Of a DNA stretch of 64,000 nt, positions 50,201 to 59,200 are shown one piece after another. Below the pieces are notes generated by a model that was given only the letters and a program-made list of their open reading frames with translations, was not told where the DNA came from and made no database searches. The stretch spans positions 106,530,313-106,594,312 of the forward strand of contig NC_089225.1 of NCBI RefSeq assembly GCF_963924675.1, in the 5' to 3' direction. Both the position numbers and the translations under genes were made by a program. Numbering within the stretch: position 1 is the stretch's first letter; every line of letters begins with the position of its first letter. This stretch comes from Phocoena phocoena (Eukaryota; Chordata; Mammalia; Artiodactyla; Phocoenidae).

Positions 50201-53200
50201 TTTGTCTTTACTCAGCACAGCTGAACATTTTTATTAAAGACTTAGATAAAGGGTGATAACAAATGTATGCCATGAGGGGATAGAAGGCAGATAACAGAGA
50301 TCCTGAAATAAGGCCTCATAAAGATCCAGAGAGGCCAGAAGATAACAGGTTGACATTAAATACGGATGAACTGAGGTCGTCCTCCAGAGGACTCAGCTCT
50401 GTCAATATGAGATGTGGGAGTAAGGCATAATAATAATAGGTAATGCTAGGTGTAATTGTTACAGAGTGTAATAATGACTAAAAGGCAGGTAATGTCATAT
50501 CACACTCAACCCTATGAAGGAGATACTGTTATTATCTCCTTTACAGATAAGGAAACTGAAGCCTAGAAATGTTGGGGGAAGTCAGACCATAAATGGGGAA
50601 GCCGGAATTTGAACCCAGGCAGTCTGACTAGAGAGCCCACCCCGAGTAAACAAAATTCTGAGTATGTCCAGTAAAATTAAACAGTATGATGTTGTTGCCC
50701 TGCCCCTAAGCTACCTGTGACCACATAACATGTGACCTAAGGAGCTGTCGATGGTCTCAACCCCACTATAAGCTTATAAGGTAACAACACATAAATGTGT
50801 TCCATTCCAGGCGCTACACTTTAAGAGGCACATAGACAAATAGATGACTTTCAGAAGACAGTAGATGGTGAGGGGGACTGAGAACCTGTCATTCGAGGAG
50901 TGGTTAAAGGAACTGGACGTATTTAGCCTGAAGAAGAGGAGACTTGGTAGGGACTTGTGTGGGAGCACCACTTGTATTTAAAGTGGGTCCTAGAGAAAAT
51001 GTACTAAACCTAGTTCTGTTGAGTCTGACAGTTTTCTGGAAATAACCTGGGGATAGGTTTTGACTCTCTAGCACAGGAGGAACTTTCTGACTTTCAGAGC
51101 TCCAAAGGTGAACCACACAGTTGGAAGAACTGAGTCTCTTGTCCTTGGACATAGACAGTCATCAAGTATGAAATTGGGCCACATGACTTGCCAAGCCTCT
51201 GTGAAAATAGCCCCCGGGTGAGCAGCATTTCTTTAGGGATTCCAGGGTTGTCTATGTGACATGATGTTCGGGACCCAAACTCACATAACTTTTAGGAATC
51301 TTTTTAATTCAGCCCACCCTAAAAGTCGGCTGCTCAACCTGCTGGACTTGGGAGATGAATCCCTGACCTTTCTCCTGGTAATACCAGGGTCTCGGCTGTA
51401 CTGGAATTTAACAGGTTCTTTCTGTCCCCCTGCTGTCTGGCCCAGCAGCTCTGCTGATCTGGGACCGCGTGCACCCTGTCCACTCTGCAGGTCGCTTACC
51501 AGATGCTGGCTGCATGACCACTTGCCTTCGTTTTCTGATCTGTTGGTTTCTGCCCCCCCCAACCCCCACCCCAGCCTGGTTTGAGCTCTCGGCTCTAGTT
51601 CCAAGGGTAAGGTCTTTTCCCACCTCTCAGGAGACAGAGGCTCTGCGCAAGTCCCCACTTCCTCTTTTCCCAGCTTAGTATCAGCCTTTTTACTCTGTGC
51701 CAGCTCCCAGCAATTGTTCCTTCCCTGCTAATGTTTTCCTCTCCTTAAAGAAGGGCTGCTTTAGCAGCCTCAGCACCCCTTTCCAGTCTCTCCTACCCCA
51801 AGGCCATGGAGAAGTGATTCCTAGATTGGCAGTGGTTTCCTGAGCTTCCTGGTCTCTTTAAACCAGATGATAACAAGTAGAATCTCTGATGGGGAGATGT
51901 TTGAGGTTCCCCCTTGTCATGTGTGGCCCAACTGTGAGCCCCTTGCTGCTGCTGGAGATACAGCTTTCAAGGTAAATAGTCACCTTACTCAGACCTAAAG
52001 AAAAAAACTCTGGTGCAGCATATTTAGGATCTTTGCTTTTCAGGGTAATACTTTCTACCTACCTGTTTCTAAGAAACCAACCCCAGTGGAGAGCCGTTGT
52101 CTCTGAGACCCCCTCCTTTGGCATTCTCATTCGTCATATCATGACAGAGCGGTGAGCACCTGGCTCCCGGCTCTGTACTTCCTCACAGTGGCCTTCAGAA
52201 AGACCCAGCCACAAAAAGTAGACGTGACACTCAGTCTTGCATGGATCTAGCCACAGCAGTCCTTAAATTCACTTTTTCATTGTTCATTCAGTTCATTCCA
52301 CAAGTCTCTGAGTGCCTGCTCGTGTCTTTAGGTCCTGAGGTTCCGCAGTGATCTCTTGTTTTTTTTTTTTTGGCCACACTGCACGACTTGGGGGATCTTA
52401 GTTCCCTGACCAGGGCCCCCTGCAGTGGAAGTGCAGAGTCCTAACCACTGGACTGCCAGGGAATTCCCGGTTCAGCAGTGATCTGTCCAGACAAACCCCT
52501 GCCCTTGAGGCTCCTAACTCAGGGGAGACCGTCATAGACCACACAGTTGCATGTTAGAGGCGGGACACACTCTTTAACAAGCATGCTTGATACATTCCCA
52601 TAAGGTTCTCATGTTCCTGTCTCCCTCACATCTGACCCCATGGACCAATAGATAATTTCTTCTAGCCCTGCCATCTCCTCCTTTCCATGTGGGGAAGCCT
52701 CATAGCATTTCTTTCCAGATGCTTGAAGGTACTCAAACTCCAGGTTTTCTAATTTTGCCTGTTTAATCTCCAAGGGGGATTTAGGAAAAATTGGGTAGAC
52801 CTTCCATGGGCATAGGACACATACCCCATCCAGCAGTTTGAACACCTGTAAGTCTTTGGGGTAGAGTTAGAAGCCTTCTTAAAAACATACTTTGAAGATT
52901 GCTTAATGTGCTGTTTTCCCAAACATGTTCCCTGATTCTGTTGGTTCATTCATTTATTTATTAAATATTAAGCTCTTACTATGTGCTGGATACTGCATAG
53001 GTGCTGGGGATTCAGAGATTAGTAAAAATAGACATGACCCTTGTATTTATAGACTTTACAGCCTATCATGAGAGAGACATTAATAAAATAATCCCACAGA
53101 TGTCAAGTCATAACTGTGACCATGCTTTGGTGCCAGTGACCAGTCAGGAAGGGTCCCCCATGGAGGCGATGTTTGAGTCGAGGTCCAAAGGTTGGAAGTA

Positions 53201-56200
53201 ACTAGGCCAGGGGAAAGCCTATGCAAAGGAGGCCTTTCAGGGAAGGGTACTAACAAGCAGGCAGTAAAAGAGCTCCCTGCAAAATCTCTTGAAGCCTGAT
53301 GGATCCCCACGAGGGTACCAGAGCTGTAGCTCTTTCCTCATTCGTTGACCATGGAGCATTCCTTAGAGTACTTCTCAGGACATACTTCAGGAAACACTAG
53401 TTCATTGTAACCTGGGTAAGTCGAACATACACAGCAAAGAAAACAAGTTAAAGGAAAGTTGGTTTGCAGAAAGGGGATTATTGGCAGTGACCTCCAGTGG
53501 GCAGCTGTAAAGGAATTTAATTCATTAATTCACCAAAGATGAATTGGCTGTTCGTGCTGTCACGTGTTTCCATTCTTGTTCCCACCTGGTGGTGAGACCA
53601 AGCCTAGTTGATTGCTAACTTCTATGTCCTTGAAGGCAAGTACCATATCTTTTTGTCTTTGTAGCCCCAGCACCTAGAACTTTATCTGGCACATAGTAGG
53701 TGTTTTCTGAATGAATGATCCTTGAGTTGTTTCCAGGGAAATTCATGGGGTGAGGCATAAGCTCGATTTCATAGGGGTGCACAATTGGACTCTAGGTCAT
53801 ACTAACTTCTGGTGCTACATGTTTGCAGCATTAGTCTGCTTACTTAGGAGCTAATGTTTATAATATGATGGGGCTTTTAAAAAACATTCTACCTCTGAAA
53901 AAAGATTGCATTCAGTATGAAACTGAATGTAACTGAATTTAGGAGGAAGAAGATGGAACCTCCAGTACTTTTTCTAATAAAAGAAATGTCCTCTTTCGCC
54001 ACCAGGAGCAGTATACTATTTGACATTTTATCACAACCGTTTACTTTTATTTCATTTCAATTCTTGATTCCCTTTCTTTGAGTTTTTATCTCCATTGCCT
54101 TATAAATTTTTAAAAAATTTTTCCTTCTAAGAGCTGTAGACCTGTGACACTCAATCATTACAATCACAATTTGATTATTAATGATTTTATTTGCTCTTAC
54201 ATAGAATCAACATTTTCAGTACGATTCATGCTCAAATGTTTTTAAGTATAGTAATTTTTAACAACAGTTTTTATCAGGTAAAATGGCGTGGAATGTTTAG
54301 GATTCTCTTTTCTAAAAGAACTTGAATGCCAAACAACTGTAAAAAGTGTATTTTCTTTTCCTAGGATTTACTTACAAGACATAAATTGCTCAGCGCAGAA
54401 TTTTTGGAACAACATTATGATAGAGTAAGTACATGAAACACTATTTTAAAATAGCACATTGTAAGTTTTGTTACCAGAAATGAAAGATTTTAATTAGATT
54501 TTGTACCAGAGTATTTATTTTGGAAATACAATGTTTTTAATTTGTGCTGTAATCATTTCTCTCCTAAAACAAGGTATAGAGCGTTACGTGGTCAGAACAG
54601 CATTTTATCTTTTTGATGACACACTGCACTTTGCATCTTTTCTCGCTTTAGAAGAGGAAAATAAAGCACTTTGCTGCTGAATGATAATATACAGTTAAGA
54701 TAAAAAGAAAATTACCGTCTGACTTCTTATCTTCCCCTTACTTTCCGTTAGTTGCTCACATTCCTGCTGCTTACAAATAGAGAGAAAGGGGCACAGCAGC
54801 AGGTAGATGGGCAGAACTCTAGCCTAGAGGACGCAGCAGCCAATTCTGCCCTTGCTCTGCTGCTGACTCCTTGTGACCAAGACCAAGGCCCGCTGGGGGA
54901 CTCAGAAGTCTGTCCTTATTTGTAAAATGAAGACATTGGATTAGCCCAGCCTTAAGGCCCCCTCCAGATTGAGCTAGTAGTAGAACCCCCAGAGGTTTGT
55001 GAATAGTGCTGGGTGCTCTGATAACCTGGTTGCCCTTGATCATCACAGCAGTAGCGTCATGTGTTCTCTCCCACCATGTGTCAGCTCTGCTCTCCACAAT
55101 TCCCATGAGCACTTCCTTATGCCATACTAGTTTAATGTAGGCATTGTCCAAGATCTCATAGGTGCTCCTGGAGAAGTTATGATAGTAACAATCCACTTAA
55201 AATTTCTATCTCTCCCCCAAGATTTGGCTTAGGTTTTCATTCTTCCACTAGTTGTTTGAATTTTTAAAATCCCAGGTATTGTTAATACTTCATTGTTCAC
55301 TGTGCCATTGAACTAAATTAGAAGATTCTTGGAGGCAAAACCTATGCTTTCTAATTCCTTGTGTTCCTTTTCCCGTCTTTCCCTCCCACTCCCAGTAACA
55401 TCCTAACACAGTGCTGAGTACATATTAATTCCCTCATAAATAGCCTCATCAATGGCTTAAACATAGCTGGTCTTTTTTTTTTTTTCTGCCCGTGTACATT
55501 GGCATGTGGGTGTGTTTTTTTTTCCTGTGCATTTGTTGGTTCAAATTGGAAGCACAGTCGTTTCGTTGGTGCCTTTTACAGTAGTTAGAAGCGTGGGCTT
55601 TGGCACCAGACTGCGTGGAGTTTGGCTTCAAGTCCCAGCTCCACCGTGTGCTTCTAGCTCTTGGGCAGCAGCCTTCATTCACCCTCTGTGCCTTTAGGAT
55701 CTTCAGCTCTAAAAGAAGGCTCATAATAGCACCTTCTTACTACTGGGTTGCTGTGAGGATTAGATAAGAATGTGTGTGTCAAATGCAAGACACAGTGCCT
55801 GGAACACAGTAAGCATTTAATAAACATTAGCATTATTATTTCTATTACCACATGGTCTCAAGGGTATTTTTTTTAATTAAACATATGAGTATCTTAATTG
55901 AAAACCTACCAAAGATAAAAACTAATTTCCCAGAAATTTGCTACCGGCAATGATGTCGCTTTAATTTTGCGATAAAATATTTTCCTATATGTTATTAATG
56001 GGTGACATTGGTTAACAGGATTTTAGCAAATTTATGTGCAGCAGCTGACAGAAATGTGCGTGCAGTGCACTCAGATCCAAGGAGGAGAAGGAAAGTGGGG
56101 AGGTGCAGGCAATTTAAATTAAGCCGAGGTGGAGTTACTGGGCAAAAACACATGCTCTAGAATCTGTACACTTGACTCTGAGCTTTCTAATAATTAAAGC

Positions 56201-59200
56201 ATAGAGGGAAACAAAACCAAGGAAAAGCTCACAGTATCTGTAAAACTTGTTCAAAAGAAACAGCCTTTTCTAGCACTGGGACCTGGAACAAATTTCTCCC
56301 ATCGACATTCTTAGACGGGCATTGAATTACAGTGTCATGTAGTGGACGCAGTCACCGAGCGTGCCTCTGCAGTAAATAGAATGGCGCTCACGGAGAGCAA
56401 ATCTTTGAGGGGGCCAAACAGTGCCTGACCTCTGTCTCTCCTAGTCCTTTATTGCTGGCCCAGGGATAAAATCTAACCAGGCAGTTCTCCTTGAGAATAA
56501 TTTCTTGCAACCAAAGCTTACCCTAAAAATTATGCAGCAGAAAATCGTAACTTGCATTTTCTGTCGAGAACTTGAGGTGTTCCTGTTTCTGCATTATTGA
56601 TTAAAGGCAGACCCAATTGTTTGATCATTGGCTTGACGATCATTTGAGAGAAGGTAGGGTTAACAGCCATCTCTGAAGAGAAAAGTTTTAGTTGCTTGCA
56701 TACTAAATAGATGGCCGTCCCACCTCTGCCTAGAGATAAGCGACAGAATGAATGCGTAGGCAGTTCTGGTTAGCTTTAAACCAAGGGCCACCCAGATAGT
56801 AAATATTTGAGGCTTCATAGCCATGCAGTCTCTGTCAGCTCTCCTGTCTGTTCTACTGCAAAAGCAGCCATAAAGAGTTCATAAACTGAATTTGTTTACC
56901 ATACACAAATGAGCATGGCTGCGTTCCAATAAAACTTGTATAAAAACAGACGGTGGGTTGGATTTGGCCCATGAGCTGTAGTTTGCCAACCCCTGCTCTA
57001 AACCACAGACGAATGGCTGATGAGAACCCATCATAAAGCAAAGGTAGAAACGGTTTTAGCATGGACAAATTACAAAGCAGGCATTCTCTACCACCCACCA
57101 CAACCGAGGAAAGGTCTCAGTAAAGCACTGATACCCAGCAGAGTCATACTAGTACTGCAAAACTTTGGAACTTTTAAAACCTGTCTGTAGTTAAAACAAA
57201 CAGCTAAGTGGCCTTCTCTTCTAACTTTTGGGAAGTGTGGCCCTAGCCCTTGTGTGCCCTTCACTTCTATTTCCCACCTCCCTGCTTTCCTCTGCTTCTG
57301 CTCCTCACCATTCCAGGGACACTGTTCTTGTTAGGGAGCACCATTTTGTAAATCTAGTGGACATTCATCAGCTCTTATATCTGTATCATTTTGCATTTTC
57401 CAGGTCTTCGCTCATGCTGTGTTCTTCCCTTTCTTTTCCCCAAGAGTATCTCTTCTCCCCATTTCCGAACGAAATCTCTCCCATTAGTCAAGTTTGAGCT
57501 CAAGTCCTACCTTCTGTGGGACACCTGCCTATTTAAAAGTGCTGAATTTCTTCTCTCTTCTTTTTTAATTATTTTCTCTTCTTGCTTTGAAAGAACAGGC
57601 AACTTTTCTATTTGTGCTTGTGCTTTGGACTAGTTGAGTTGTAAAAAAATAGGAATTTTCTAATCTAACACCAGGAAATGAGAGCTGACTCAACAGTGAG
57701 AAAACAGTGGGGGGAAAGGGAGTTCTGTTGTGTGCATATGGAGTTTGGACAGAAGAGGACCAGATTTAAGCTATATGCGCACCTGGCTAGAGCTGGGAGG
57801 GGGCCAGGAGCCTTCTTCGTAGAGGTAACCAGTGGGTATCACCTTGAGGATGGGTGTGAAGCAGACAGGAGGGGCTGAGCTTGGGCAGCGATTGGCCTTT
57901 GTGCTGTTAGAAGTTTGTACTCAAGCTTTTTAATGTTATTACTGGTCTTTAAAAAAATAACTCTGATACGTGTTTTCTTGTCTTTTAGTTCTTCAGTGAA
58001 TATGAGAAGTTACTTCATTCAGAAAATTATGTGACAAAAAGACAGTCACTCAAGGTATGACAAATTATTGAAGTAATTCATTTCTCTCCACCCCTTATTT
58101 GAAATGTGTGTTTGGGGAAAGGGAGATATGGTGCTATGGGTTCTAGACCTTTGCAGGGAAAATACACTTGCCCATGGTCAAGATTTTTGTGGAAAGGAAC
58201 AGGCGGGGTTCAGCAGTGGTTCATGCGGGGCAGCTGCCCCTGCTCACCTCCTCATGTGTTAGAGATACCAAAATGGAACATACAGAATTTTGAAGAGGAT
58301 TTAATCATTTAGTAATGAGGTATTTTAGATTTGGGAGCCTATTGTTAAAACTTAGAATCGTATCACCAAATTGAAGGCGCTGCAGGTGTTTTGTTCCCCA
58401 GAATGCTGCCCAGATGGCACAATCTTGCTGTGTGAGGGGAGAGGGGTGGCCGTGAGCAGTGACACTGTGAACCGTAGACGAGTTTGGCTGCTTTGTATCA
58501 AAATAGGATGTGGACAATTCCATTTGAAACTTAAATATTTAAAACTCTAGAACAGGGTTTGGCAAACTACCAAATCCAGCCCACTGTGTATTTTTGTAAA
58601 TAAAGTTTTATTGGAACACAGATGTATTCTTTTATTTACATCTTGTCTGTGGCTGTTTCGGCTACAACAGCAGATTTGAATCGTTGCCCCAGAGACACTA
58701 TGGCTAGCGAAGGAATGGATATGAAGCAAGTCTTTCATTCCTACAGTTTCTCATGAACACATGGAGAAATTCTGAGGACCAGTGGTACTCTAAAAATGTA
58801 TTTTAATTTGTACTCTCTTTTTTGCTGCCACATTGGCATTTATTTATCCCTATATTTATTTTACCAGCAAATTTGTATTCCCTGTACCAAGCTTCAATTT
58901 ATTTGTTTGTTTGTTTGTTTTTGTTTGTTTATTTTTGGCCCCGCTGCATGGCTTATGGGATCTTAGTTCTAAGACCAGGGAATGAACCCTGGCCCTCGGC
59001 AGTGAGAGCGTGGAGTCCTAACCACTGGACCGCCAGGGAATTCCCCCAATTTTTTATGTCCAAAGAAATTCTTTAAATTACTGGTCATCCTTCTCTAGAT
59101 AATCACATTGAAATGAGTCATTTTCAGTATTTCTTTGGTTTCTGTGACAGAAAATTAACACCCAATAAGTCTATGCATACTTAATACTACCTTTTGAGCC

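Larger units (their letters stand above)
49690..51180 (+). mobile_element. CR1/L3-type LINE relic, reverse-transcriptase region, with MIR insertions
   Basis: CAGCCAGCATGGATTCAC (49801-49818) and the text after it, GAACATTTTTATTAAAGACTT (50223 onward), and the block near 50905-50945 (GTTAAAGGAACTGG, AGCCTGAAGAAGAGGAGACT) appear in the order of a CR1-clade ORF2 on the + strand. The frames are destroyed. MIR elements sit at 49860-50020 and 50500-50640. Confidence 0.55.
47372..54364 (+). other. CAB39 intron between coding exons 4 and 5
   Basis: This GT-AG intron of 6,993 bases has a CR1/L3 relic at 49690-51180 carrying MIR insertions, a CHR-type SINE at 52355-52468, and L2 pieces at 52940-53300 and 53612-53722. 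47400-49600 and 51200-52330 are GC-richer in parts but show no recognisable element. Confidence 0.95.
54425..57988 (+). other. CAB39 intron between coding exons 5 and 6
   Basis: This GT-AG intron of 3,564 bases holds a well-preserved MIR at 55580-55850, a hAT-type element at 56775-57000 and an L2-like block at 57230-57640. Nothing is recognised in 54430-55570 or 55860-56770. Confidence 0.95.

Noticed and set aside
51261..51658. Overlapping frames of 107 and 125 codons on opposite strands
   Set aside because: Both strands are open because the stretch is GC-rich. No domain, splice pattern or start context supports either.
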